Positions 49,281 to 58,885 of a DNA stretch of 64,000 nucleotides are shown in pieces. The notes beneath the pieces were generated by a model, which saw only the letters and a program-made list of their open reading frames with translations, made no database searches and had not been told where the DNA came from. The position numbers and the translations under genes were made by a program. Within the stretch, counting starts at the first letter, position 1. Every line of letters starts with the position of its first letter. The DNA comes from Mycobacterium fragae (GTDB lineage: Bacteria > Actinomycetota > Actinomycetes > Mycobacteriales > Mycobacteriaceae). The stretch is from positions 1 to 64,000 of the forward strand of contig NZ_LQOW01000008.1 of the NCBI RefSeq assembly GCF_002102185.1. The letters are read 5' to 3'.

Positions 49281-50600
49281 CTACTTGCGAGCGCCGCGGT
49301 CGGCGACGCCACGCACCACGGTGTCGCGGGCATTGATCAGCGCCGCCCGAGTTCCCTGGGCCCGCACGATGTTTTCCGGCATCCACAAGAGATCCATCAC
49401 GCAGCGCGACAGCATTGCAAGCGACGGGGAACCATCAACCCGAAGGTCCCCCGATCGGATCCCTTCGGACAACAGCGTTCTGAGTTGCCGCAATCGCATG
49501 ATGAACGCCAATCCCGGATTTGGCGTGTCAGGCGGAGACTGGCGCATCCACGCCAGCTGGATCTTCCACTCATCGGGGAACTGATCCAACGCGTTGATGT
49601 TGACCCAGCTCAGCGCGTCTAGCTTCTCGACCGGTGTGGCATCCGTGCGAAGTACGCTGGCAAATCCACCGCCGGCCTTCTTGCCGAACGACTCCATGAT
49701 TGACGCGAGCAGTTCGTCTTTTGAACCAATCAGCCGGTACACAGTCCCCGTGCCCAGGCCCGCCGCCGCCGCGATATCCCTGATGGTGGTGACTTCGTAG
49801 CCTTTTCGGCCGAACTCGGCTCGTGCGACCGCGCGGACATGGGCGGCTTTGTCGTTGGGGTCGGAGCTACCCTCGTCGCTCCATGTCTTGATCGCCGCCT
49901 CGGCTGCTGCGAAAGCGCTGGAGCGATTCAGCTCCTGGTCGCCGGGCGGGCTACTGGCGAGGCCCTGCAACATGATGCGGCACAAGACCCCCGCCGTCTG
50001 GTCCGCTGCGGCAGTATGCCGAATGATGTCGAGCCCGACGTGCATCATGGTCTGGCAGATCCGGTCCGCCAGCGTGGGCAGATCGATGTCGGGTCTGACG
50101 TAGCCACTCCACCTACCGGCGCGCAGCGTTTGCAGCATCGCTTGCTGCACCGCGGTGGGCGGCTTTTTGAGCAGTGCCACCAGCTCTTGGTTCGCACTCG
50201 GCGCTTCATAGAACGACATCTGCAGGGCGGCACGATGTTGCACCGCGCAGCGCGCGATCGCAGCTCCAAGCTCGACGATGTCGTCAGCGACGGGACGCGA
50301 GGCGGGCTGGTCCAGCCTCTCGTGGGCAATCTCGCCGATGCGGTCCAAATCGGCGTGATATCGCCGGACCAGCTCTACGAGGATCGCTTCTTTGGACTCG
50401 AAATGGTGGTACAGGCTTCCGGGCAAAATGCCCGCCGCATCGGCGATCTCCTGCAGCGAGGTACGCAAACCCGAAGTGGCAATCAACGACTCTGCCGTTT
50501 GCAGGATCTCGGTTCGACGGGTGCCGTCCTCATATGCACTCGGGCGGCGGTCCGCTAGGTCGAAGATCTTTCGGGAAGCACCTCGTGTGCGCGGCGTCAT
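49281..50600 (-). CDS. Tandem TetR transcription regulator (two TetR domains in one chain, Mce3R-like)
   Basis: 439 residues. Domain 1 helix-turn-helix at about 30-75 (LQEIADAAGILPGSLYHHF) and its ligand domain up to about 220; domain 2 helix-turn-helix at about 255-300 (TIRDIAAAAGLGTGTVYRLI) and its own ligand domain. Ordinary TetR proteins are dimers of about 200 residues; here both halves are one chain, as in Mce3R, a repressor of mce3 and a lipid-metabolism regulon in M. tuberculosis. A single chain can bind an asymmetric operator, which fits the 15-bp motif found five times in this cluster. The ATG at 50600 was chosen; a longer frame upstream would cross site 2. Confidence 0.88.
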   Translation of the reverse strand: MTPRTRGASRKIFDLADRRPSAYEDGTRRTEILQTAESLIATSGLRTSLQEIADAAGILPGSLYHHFESKEAILVELVRRYHADLDRIGEIAHERLDQPASRPVADDIVELGAAIARCAVQHRAALQMSFYEAPSANQELVALLKKPPTAVQQAMLQTLRAGRWSGYVRPDIDLPTLADRICQTMMHVGLDIIRHTAAADQTAGVLCRIMLQGLASSPPGDQELNRSSAFAAAEAAIKTWSDEGSSDPNDKAAHVRAVARAEFGRKGYEVTTIRDIAAAAGLGTGTVYRLIGSKDELLASIMESFGKKAGGGFASVLRTDATPVEKLDALSWVNINALDQFPDEWKIQLAWMRQSPPDTPNPGLAFIMRLRQLRTLLSEGIRSGDLRVDGSPSLAMLSRCVMDLLWMPENIVRAQGTRAALINARDTVVRGVADRGARK

Positions 50601-50679
50601 GTGCGGGTCTCCGGCGGCTGAACCGTCGGATGGTTGCTGAAGCCCCACGACACCTCCATGGCCGCCCATCGAGACCACC

Positions 50680-50694
50680 GACCCAATATTTGGT
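50680..50694 (+). promoter_or_regulatory. Cluster operator motif, site 2 (before the tandem TetR gene)
   Basis: GACCCAATATTTGGT, 12 of 15 bases as in site 1. The inner 14 bases form a nearly perfect palindrome (ACCCAATATTTGGT, 6 of 7 pairs). Located 80 bp before the regulator start, so autoregulation is likely. Confidence 0.55.
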
Positions 50695-50729
50695 TTAACG
50701 CTACCAGCCTGCTGTGTTTTCGCCCGGTG

Positions 50730-51377
50730 TTAGAGATGCGCGCCGTGCCAGCCGTCAACGGCGACGACCTCGTTCAGCGGACGCCGCGGGGCCGGCCGGA
50801 AGGTGTGACCCGCGCGGAGCCGGCCCACCGGAAGCAGACAACCCTGGCGGTAGGTTTCCGGGATCTCGAGCAGTTCCCGCACGGCGTCCTCGTGATGGAG
50901 GTGCAGCGTCGTGATGCAGGTCCCGTATCCGCGGGCATGCAGCGCCAGTTGGAAGCTCCATACCGCCGGAAAGATCGACCCGTAAAGGGTTGCCTGGTAA
51001 AAGGATTCGTCGCCGTCGATGCGCGGCAGATGCGGTTCGTAGCACGGGATTATCAGCAACGGCACCTTGGCCATGTTCTCGACCAGCCACTCGGTCGACG
51101 ACATGAGCCTGCCCTCGGGGCTGTGCCCTGGGATCAGCTCGGCGAGCATCTGCCCGCCGACCCTGCGCAGGTAGGCATCGCGGTATAGCACTGCCAGCTT
51201 TTGCCGCAGTCCCGCATCACCGACGACGAGCCAGCGCCACGACTGTTGATTGGAGCCGTTCGCCGCCTGCAACCCGAGTCGGAGGCACTCACGGATATCA
51301 CCGGGGTCGACGTGCGCCTCAAGATCGAGCGACTTTCGCGCCGATCGCGTGGTGGTCAGGAGCTGCTCGATGTCCAT
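50730..51377 (-). CDS. Nitroreductase-family flavoprotein
   Basis: 215 residues. N-terminal RSARK segment (FMN phosphate binding), then NGSNQQSWRWLVVGD and the C-terminal GCLLPVGRLRAG are typical of the FMN-dependent nitroreductase family. Start ATG at 51377 (MDIEQLL). Members reduce nitro groups, quinones or enones; in a catabolic cluster an ene or quinone reduction is plausible. Lies on the minus strand after the acyl-CoA dehydrogenases, probably in their operon. Confidence 0.83.
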   Translation of the reverse strand: MDIEQLLTTTRSARKSLDLEAHVDPGDIRECLRLGLQAANGSNQQSWRWLVVGDAGLRQKLAVLYRDAYLRRVGGQMLAELIPGHSPEGRLMSSTEWLVENMAKVPLLIIPCYEPHLPRIDGDESFYQATLYGSIFPAVWSFQLALHARGYGTCITTLHLHHEDAVRELLEIPETYRQGCLLPVGRLRAGHTFRPAPRRPLNEVVAVDGWHGAHL

Positions 51378-51384
51378 GATTACG

Positions 51385-51498
51385 TCACTGTGCAAACACG
51401 TCGACGCCGAGCCGGGCCCGCACGGCGAAGGCTTCTTCGAAGATGGAACCGCGACCCGCTCCGGTGACGATGGCCACCTGCCCGGTGAAGTCGATCAT
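51385..51498 (-). pseudogene. Truncated N-terminus of a short-chain dehydrogenase
   Basis: 37 residues beginning MIDFTGQVAIVTGAGRG, the exact start of FabG/17-beta-HSD-type SDRs with the nucleotide-binding glycines. The sequence then leaves the family (SIFEEAFAVRARLG) and stops. The rest of the gene is missing. It lies between the dehydrogenase pair and the nitroreductase, with AGGAGC in front of its start, so it may still be translated. Confidence 0.6.
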
Positions 51499-51514
51499 GA
51501 AGGCTCCTGTTTGC

Positions 51515-52599
51515 TCACTGCAGAACGGCGCGTGCGAACTGCGTGCCGAGTTCTTCGAGATAGCGGTCGGGCCCTCCGAGAAACGCGCTCCAGTTCAGCA
51601 GTCGCTTGAGGTACAGGTGAGCGTCGTGCTCCCAGGTGTAACCGATGCCGCCCAACACCTGGATCGCGACGTCACCGACGGTGGCCAGCCTGCCGGCGAA
51701 TGCCTTGGCCCGCATGGCGGCCAAATGCCGCTCTTCGCGGTCCGCGGAATCGGCTGCCCACAGTGCATGCATCACGCCGCTGCGAGCGAGCTCGACCGTC
51801 TCATACATGTCGACACACAGATGCTGGACTGCCTGGAACGCACCGATCGGCTGGCCGAATTGCCGCCTCACTTTGGCGTATTCGACGGCCAAATCCATGA
51901 CCGCCCGTGCGGCACCGAGCGCATCAGCGGCCCAGGCAACCACCACGTCGTCGACCAGTGCCTCGACGGCATCCGGCGGCGCGGTGGCGAGGCGTTGCGC
52001 CGGCGTGTCGTTGAGATTTACCCGGAACCGCTTGCGGGTCTGGTCGATTCCGGACTGCGGCGTGACATCGATGCCCGCTGATGTCTTCACCGCGAAAAGC
52101 CCAGTGCTGCCGCGGTCATCAGCCAGTACGAGAATGACGTCGGCGGCGGCCACGTCGAATATGCCGTTGATCTCGCCATGCAACACGGCGCCGTCGTCGA
52201 CCGTTGGGTGAATGCCACCGAGCGGGCCGACTGTAGCGGTTGTCGAGCCGTCGGCTATCCCGGTGAAAAGCTCGGCGGCAGCGCTGCCATCGGCCCCGAA
52301 CCGAGTCAGCGCGCGTGTCGCGGCGACCGCACTGGAGAGCCACGGCCCGGGGTAAAGGCCGGCGCCGAGCTCCTCGAGGACGATGCCGGCCTCGACCATC
52401 GTCGTGCCGGCGCCGTCGTATTCCTGAGGCACAAGCAAACCCGTGGTCCCGAGGTCGGCCAGGCCGCGCCAAACCGTCTCGGTCGTGCCGACGGGATCCT
52501 CGAGCAGCGGGCGAACATGCCGGGCGATCGACGCCTTGTCGGCGAGGAACCGTCGCACAGTGTCGCGCAGCGCCAGCTGCTCGTCGGTCAGCTCCAGGT

Positions 52600-52603
<4 letters not shown>
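51515..52603 (-). CDS. Acyl-CoA dehydrogenase, smaller subunit type
   Basis: 362 residues. Weakly conserved relative of FadE proteins with the ACAD domain order (LTDEQLALRDTVRRFL start, LVPQEYDGAG, VRRQFGQPIGAFQAVQH, GGIGYTWEHDAHLYLKR). The start overlaps the stop of the second dehydrogenase (ATGA). Pairs of adjacent, dissimilar ACADs in mycobacteria form alpha2-beta2 enzymes that shorten steroid side chains; this pair likely does the same with a bulky CoA ester. Confidence 0.88.
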
Positions 52604-53757
<1,154 letters not shown>

Positions 53758-53810
53758 GTGTTCCTGTCGACTTCGCGCAATTGACTGTGACCAAGCGGGA
53801 CTTTACGTTG

Positions 53811-53825
53811 GAACAGATATTTGGT
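53811..53825 (+). promoter_or_regulatory. Cluster operator motif, site 3 (between acyl-CoA dehydrogenase and vWA genes)
   Basis: GAACAGATATTTGGT, the same 15 bases as site 1. It lies 25 bp before the vWA start (53850) and 54 bp before the divergent acyl-CoA dehydrogenase, so one site could control both directions. Confidence 0.65.
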
Positions 53826-53849
53826 CAACGAGGACCCTGGAGGTGGAGC

Positions 53850-55541
53850 GTGCCAAGCGACGCTCCTGGCAACCAGCTGCAGGCTTTGGGCATGATCGGC
53901 TGCGCACTCGCGGGCCGGGCGGTGGCGGTTGCCGAACTGCAACCGGGTCAACCCCCGTGGACTGACGGCCAGACGATTTACATCGATCCTTCCGCGCGAG
54001 CGCGGGCGAAACTCGAAGCCGTCGCCGTACAGGCCTCGATGATCGCGGCCGGCAGCCTGGACCCCGCCGTCCTGCGTTCCCTGGTTCGCCGACCGCGGCT
54101 GGCACGGCGTTATCTGGCGGTCGAGGCGCACCGCGCATTGGTCCTCAATAGCTACCTGCTGCCAGGCATTTTGGCGTCGGTGGGCAACCGCGACATTGCG
54201 AGCCGCAGCGACTCACCTGCCGCTTCGCTGAAAATCGCCGAAGGGCGGGTAGCGATCGACGACCAGGCGCCGGAATTCGGCGTGATCCGAGCGGCGAAGG
54301 TACTGGCGGCGTGTTCCCGAGCGGCCAAGAAACAGGACCAGGAAGAACCCCGACATGTTCCGCGTGGCCGCGCCGCGACGGAATTAGATGAACTCAATGG
54401 CGACGCGATCGACGATTCCGACGATCCTGATATGTTCACCAGCCCGGTTGGCGGAGGCGGCTTCATCGGAAAGTGGCTGAAGAAGATGCTGTCTTCGGCC
54501 CGACAAACCGGTAGCGGCGGCGGACCGCCCGGCGCGGATACCCCGACGCATCGGACGAATTCAGCCAATCGCGGTATACATGCCGTTGCGTCGCTGGCTT
54601 CAACCTCGAGCGGGCATGCCGAGGATCACGAAGCCGAAGGCGCCGACCTGACATATCCGGAATGGGACGTCACACGCAAGAGCTACCGGCCCGCGTGGTG
54701 CACTGTGCGCGAGGTCGAGCCGCAGATCAAAGCATCGGCAACGCATGCGATCGACGACGCCATTGGCATGCGGCGCCCGCTGTCGCGGCTTGGGATGGGA
54801 CTGTATCGCCGCCACCGCCAGTCGCAGGGTGACGACATCGATATCGACGCAGCGGTTGAGGCGCGCGTCGAGGTGTTGGCCGGGTCGGTGCCCGAGGAGG
54901 CGGTGTATCTCGACAGCCTGCGGCGCCAGCGGGACCTGTCGGTGCTGCTTCTCCTCGATGTTTCGGGCTCGGCGGGCGAGCCCGGAACGGTGGGGCGGAC
55001 GGTGCACGAACAACAACGTGCGGCGGTCGCTAATCTCGCCGTTGCACTAAACGACCTGGGCGACCGGGTCGCGCTCTACGCCTATTACTCGCAAGGCCGG
55101 CGCGCGGTGAGCATGGTTCCGGTCAAACGCTTCGACGATCACCTCGACTCCCGAATCATGAAGCGGCTGAACAGCCTCGAACCCGGCGCGTATTCCCGCC
55201 TCGGTGCGGCTATCCGCCACGGGTCGGCGGTCTTGGAGGCACGCGGCGGTACGTCACGGCGGCTCTTGGTGGTGCTCTCGGACGGGCTCGCATACGACCA
55301 CGGGTACGAGCGGGCCTACGGTGCGGCGGATGCGCGACGCGCCTTGATCGAAGCCCGCCGTCGCGGCACGGGTTGCGTGTGTCTGACGATTGGCGCGGGA
55401 ACCGACGTGCAATCGCTGCGCCGCGTCTTCGGTAGCACTGCGCATGCGACGATCGCCCGACCAGATCAACTCGCTGGTGTGATCGGACCGCTCTTTCGGT
55501 CCGCGCTGCGCTCGGCGGAGGTCCGCCGGAGGGTGTCATGA
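53850..55541 (+). CDS. NorD/CoxE-like vWA domain protein, partner of the MoxR ATPase
   Basis: 563 residues. A helical N-terminal region, a long acidic and Gly-rich middle (about 180-290), and a C-terminal vWA domain (from about 370) with MIDAS LLLLDVSGSAG, Thr-region and LSDGLAYD. Such proteins work with MoxR/CbbQ/NorQ ATPases to activate or load metal into client enzymes. The GTG at 53850 has TGGAGG with six-base spacing; a start at 53739 would put operator site 3 inside the coding region and overlap the divergent gene, so I reject it. Confidence 0.83.
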   Translation: MPSDAPGNQLQALGMIGCALAGRAVAVAELQPGQPPWTDGQTIYIDPSARARAKLEAVAVQASMIAAGSLDPAVLRSLVRRPRLARRYLAVEAHRALVLNSYLLPGILASVGNRDIASRSDSPAASLKIAEGRVAIDDQAPEFGVIRAAKVLAACSRAAKKQDQEEPRHVPRGRAATELDELNGDAIDDSDDPDMFTSPVGGGGFIGKWLKKMLSSARQTGSGGGPPGADTPTHRTNSANRGIHAVASLASTSSGHAEDHEAEGADLTYPEWDVTRKSYRPAWCTVREVEPQIKASATHAIDDAIGMRRPLSRLGMGLYRRHRQSQGDDIDIDAAVEARVEVLAGSVPEEAVYLDSLRRQRDLSVLLLLDVSGSAGEPGTVGRTVHEQQRAAVANLAVALNDLGDRVALYAYYSQGRRAVSMVPVKRFDDHLDSRIMKRLNSLEPGAYSRLGAAIRHGSAVLEARGGTSRRLLVVLSDGLAYDHGYERAYGAADARRALIEARRRGTGCVCLTIGAGTDVQSLRRVFGSTAHATIARPDQLAGVIGPLFRSALRSAEVRRRVS

Positions 55542-55632
55542 CGAACTTCGTTGTCGCGGATTTGAGCTGATGCCATGTGCCAGAACGCAGTTGGTGCAGC
55601 GGCGTCCCGAGCGCGCTAGTGACCAGACTTGA

Positions 55633-55647
55633 AACAAACATCTGTTC
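55633..55647 (-). promoter_or_regulatory. Cluster operator motif, site 4 (before the MoxR gene)
   Basis: GAACAGATGTTTGTT on the minus strand, 13 of 15 bases as in site 1. Lies 38 bp before the start of the MoxR-type gene. Confidence 0.5.
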
Positions 55648-55684
55648 CGGTTAGGCTCCCAAGCAAAGCTGCGGAAGGGAAGCC

Positions 55685-56536
55685 ATGGCCAACGAGTCCG
55701 GACTCGTTCACCGGATCGGCCTGAGCTACGAGGCGAAGGCGGTACGGCCTTACTACCAGGCGATCGGCAGCGAAGAAGCCGTCTTCAAGGCGGCATACCA
55801 GCAGGGTTTGGCAGTCGTTTTAAAGGGCCCGACGGGTTGCGGCAAGACCCGCTTCGTGGAGGCGATGGCCTACGATCTCGGCCGGCCGCTGATCACCGTA
55901 GCCTGCCACGACGATCTCACCACAGCGGACCTGGTCGGCCGATATCTGCTGCAGGGTGACGAGACGGTATGGGTGGACGGGCCGCTCACCCGGGCGGTGC
56001 GCGAGGGCGCGATCTGCTACCTCGACGAAGTGGTGGAAGCGCGACAGGACACCACCGTGGTGCTGCACCCGCTCGCCGACCACCGGCGGCAGCTACCCAT
56101 CGAACGGCTCGGTGTCACCTTGGACGCGGCGCCCGGATTCGGCCTGGTGGTGTCTTACAACCCCGGCTATCAGAGTGTGCTCAAAGATCTGAAAGATTCG
56201 ACACGTCAGCGGATGGTAGCCATCGAATTCGGTTTCCCCGCAGCCGATGTCGAAGAGGGAATCGTTGCTCACGAGGCGAACGTGGACGACGCTACCGCAG
56301 CCGAACTGGTGCGGTTCGGACAGGCTATCCGCCGGCTGGAAACCGGTGGGTTGCGTGAGGTCGCGTCAACCCGCGTGCTCATCGCGGCGGGCAAGCTTGT
56401 CGCACAGGGCCTGCCCCTGTGGGATGCGGCTCGAGCTGCGATCGCCGGGCCGCTCACGGACGACGTGGATGTGGGCAACGGCCTCAACGAGATGATCGAG
56501 ATTTATCTGGGCGGGCCGGATGGACCCGATGATTGA
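55685..56536 (+). CDS. MoxR-family AAA+ ATPase (NorQ/CbbQ-type)
   Basis: 283 residues. Walker A GPTGCGKT, Walker B ICYLDEV, sensor VVSYNPGYQ and arginine-finger region DSTRQRMVAIEF. The N-terminal YYQAIGSEEAVFKAA is that of the CbbQ/NorQ branch. It should form a ring that remodels a client enzyme together with the vWA protein upstream. AAGGGAAGCC precedes the ATG. The known clients of this branch (NO reductase, Rubisco) are not encoded here. Confidence 0.9.
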   Translation: MANESGLVHRIGLSYEAKAVRPYYQAIGSEEAVFKAAYQQGLAVVLKGPTGCGKTRFVEAMAYDLGRPLITVACHDDLTTADLVGRYLLQGDETVWVDGPLTRAVREGAICYLDEVVEARQDTTVVLHPLADHRRQLPIERLGVTLDAAPGFGLVVSYNPGYQSVLKDLKDSTRQRMVAIEFGFPAADVEEGIVAHEANVDDATAAELVRFGQAIRRLETGGLREVASTRVLIAAGKLVAQGLPLWDAARAAIAGPLTDDVDVGNGLNEMIEIYLGGPDGPDD

Positions 56537-56563
56537 TTCTGCATATCGCCCCCGCTAGGGTCT

Positions 56564-56578
56564 GAACAAATATTAGGT
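56564..56578 (+). promoter_or_regulatory. Cluster operator motif, site 5 (before the binding-protein operon)
   Basis: GAACAAATATTAGGT, 13 of 15 bases as in site 1. Lies 40 bp before the first gene of the binding protein-AveC-SDR-P450-ALDH operon. Confidence 0.55.
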
Positions 56579-56617
56579 CTTGCATCGGGCGCGTGAGTTC
56601 GCCACCCGGGAGGTCAG

Positions 56618-57730
56618 ATGTCCTACGAAAGCAGCGCAGAGCCGATCAAGGTCGGCTACCTGATGGACTTCACGCTGCCGCCGATGTTTCCCGAGGAGAT
56701 GAAGGCGGACTTCACCCGGTGCTTTGACCTCGTCTTCGAGGAGGCCGTCGAGCAGGGGCTGATGGACCGTCCCGTTCAGATGGTCTATCGCGAGGTGGAG
56801 GGCTTGCCCAAAGGTTCGGTGAAAGCGGTGATCGACGCTTTCGGGGAACTGGTCGACGAGGGGTGTCTCGTCGTGTTCGGCCCACACATCACCGACAACT
56901 GCGTGCCGACACGTGAGGCGATCGAAGAGCGGTTCAAGGTGCCGGCCATCGCCGTCACCGGGACCGACGACTGGCTCGGCGAGTGGACCTTCTCGTTTCC
57001 ACAGGGTTCGATGACCGACGAGCCGATCTTCATCGCGGACCTCGTCGCCAAACGCGGGCTCTCCGAGATCGGAGTCCTTGTCGAGCAGAATCTGATCGGT
57101 GAGAGCTACCTGAAGAATCTGCGAAGTGCATGCCGTCGCAAGGGCATTCGCATCGTCGCGGAAGCGGCCATCGCCCAAACCGCTCAGGACATCAATGAAG
57201 CTGTCTGCACCCTGCACGATGCAAAGGCGGAAGGGATCGTGCACTTGGGCTTCGGCTTCGGGATCGTGTTCATCAACCCTGCATTGGAGGCGGTCGATTG
57301 GGACCCGCCACGATTCACGACTACCGCTTTCCAGAATGCCTGGGTGAATCCGATCATGTGGAACGCGTTCATGGGTTGGGTCGGAGTCGATCAGTACGAC
57401 GAAGAGAATCGAATCGGCCAGGAATTCCTGGACCGTTACGCGCAGAAGTACGACGGCAGGCGCCCCGAGTACTGCGTGCCGGTGGTCAACCGTGACGTGG
57501 CCGCGACACTGGTCCGCGCGTTCACCGACGCACACCCGCTCAGTCCGCGGGGAGTGAAAGAGGCACTGGAGCGGGTGAAGATGATGCCTGCCGCCTCCGG
57601 CGCCCCCGGTACCCGAGTCTCGTTCGGCAAATGGACACGGCGTGCGTGGATGGGCGCGGGCTATCTGGTGGCACGGACCCTCGATGCCGACGGCATCAAT
57701 TCGCACTTGGTCGGTCGCTTCGGAGAGTAA
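56618..57730 (+). CDS. Periplasmic-binding-fold protein (branched-chain amino acid type) without a signal peptide
   Basis: 370 residues. Matches the type I binding-protein fold of Leu/Ile/Val-like receptors (IKVGYLMDFT, VVFGPHITDN, IAVTGTDDW, VLVEQNLIGESY). The N-terminus is MSYESSAEPIK, with no signal peptide or lipobox, and no ABC permease or ATPase is nearby. It may therefore be cytoplasmic and bind the pathway's substrate, as AmiC does for amides. First gene of a five-gene operon; 12 bp before the next. Confidence 0.85.
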   Translation: MSYESSAEPIKVGYLMDFTLPPMFPEEMKADFTRCFDLVFEEAVEQGLMDRPVQMVYREVEGLPKGSVKAVIDAFGELVDEGCLVVFGPHITDNCVPTREAIEERFKVPAIAVTGTDDWLGEWTFSFPQGSMTDEPIFIADLVAKRGLSEIGVLVEQNLIGESYLKNLRSACRRKGIRIVAEAAIAQTAQDINEAVCTLHDAKAEGIVHLGFGFGIVFINPALEAVDWDPPRFTTTAFQNAWVNPIMWNAFMGWVGVDQYDEENRIGQEFLDRYAQKYDGRRPEYCVPVVNRDVAATLVRAFTDAHPLSPRGVKEALERVKMMPAASGAPGTRVSFGKWTRRAWMGAGYLVARTLDADGINSHLVGRFGE

Positions 57731-57742
57731 GGCCGACGAGAA

Positions 57743-58885
57743 ATGAGTACTGAGCAATCCGCACCGCTTGCCGCGGAACAGAAACCGGCATCCCCGAAGC
57801 GAGCCGAAAGACGTGGCTGGGGTGGCTGGATCGCCGGTGCCGCGCTGGCCGCCTTCACGCTGTTCTTCATCGCGAACTGCCGCGTGGCCCTCGACCCGCG
57901 TGTCGCCAACCCGAACGTGCACGGCCGACCACGACCGGTGAAATTCAGCTTCGGCCTGGACTACATCACATTCCTGGACAGTGCCACCGTGGTGGCGCTG
58001 ATCGTGCTGCTGCTGGTGTTCATCAGAGGCTGGCGCCGCAATCCGGGCAGTCCGGTCATGCTGATGTTCCTGTGCACCACGCTGATCGTGTGGCAGGACC
58101 CGATCATGAACTGGTCGCCGTTCGCGGTCTACAACCCTGACCTCGTTCACTGGCCGGAGTCGTGGCCGCTGGTGTCGTTGTCGCCGACCGTCGAACCGTT
58201 CGTGGTGTTCGGCTACGTGATGTTCTATTTCGGGCCCTACTTCCCGGGGGTCTGGATTCTGCGGAAGCTCCAGGCCAAATACGGGCCTACGTCGTTCGTG
58301 TCGCGCCACCCGCTGGTCAGCCTGGGCCTTCTCGTCCTCGTGATCGGCTTTGTTTTCGATGCGTTTTTGGAGAACACTCTCATCCACTGGGGCATGTACA
58401 TCTACTCGCAGGTCATTCCGTGGGGCTCGGTATTCACCGGCACGACATTCCAGTTCCCGCTGATCTGGGAGTCGTTGTCGGTGACCTTCGTGATGGTGCC
58501 CGCGGCGATCCTCTGCTACCGGGATGACACCGGGAAGTCGGTGGCGGAGAAGCTTGCAGCGAAAGCGAAGATCTTCCCCGCGCGTCCGGTGCTCGGCACC
58601 TTCCTGGTGATGTTCGCCATCATCAACGTGTCGTACTTCGCCTACGGTGGGTGGTTCTGGGTCATCAAGGTCAGCCATGCGGCGACTTCGGTGGCCTGCC
58701 CGTGGCCCTATCCGGAAGCCAAAGTGTATGACCCGCAGGGTTATTACGAGAAGGCCGGCGCTCAAGGACCCTATTCCGTCGGTATCTGGTCAACGTGGGC
58801 GAGCGGGGAGCCGAATGGCCGACCCGATGTGCAGCCGCCACCGCCTGGCGAAGGTCCCTGTGCAACCCCGAGCAAGAATGGGTGA
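57743..58885 (+). CDS. AveC-like (spirocyclase family) membrane protein
   Basis: 380 residues with about seven membrane spans. Similar in length and pattern to the mycobacterial proteins annotated as 'spirocyclase AveC family'; AveC itself acts in avermectin spiroketal formation. Conserved-looking polar residues lie in QDPIMNW, DAFLENTL and WGMYIYSQ. It may bind or modify a lipophilic molecule in the membrane. It lies between a binding protein and the SDR/P450 genes and ends eight bases inside the SDR start. Confidence 0.78.
   Translation: MSTEQSAPLAAEQKPASPKRAERRGWGGWIAGAALAAFTLFFIANCRVALDPRVANPNVHGRPRPVKFSFGLDYITFLDSATVVALIVLLLVFIRGWRRNPGSPVMLMFLCTTLIVWQDPIMNWSPFAVYNPDLVHWPESWPLVSLSPTVEPFVVFGYVMFYFGPYFPGVWILRKLQAKYGPTSFVSRHPLVSLGLLVLVIGFVFDAFLENTLIHWGMYIYSQVIPWGSVFTGTTFQFPLIWESLSVTFVMVPAAILCYRDDTGKSVAEKLAAKAKIFPARPVLGTFLVMFAIINVSYFAYGGWFWVIKVSHAATSVACPWPYPEAKVYDPQGYYEKAGAQGPYSVGIWSTWASGEPNGRPDVQPPPPGEGPCATPSKNG

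Noticed and set aside
56573..58765. 730-codon minus-strand frame opposite the binding-protein and AveC-like genes
   Set aside because: Low-complexity charged sequence with no domain, entirely antisense to two well-supported genes.
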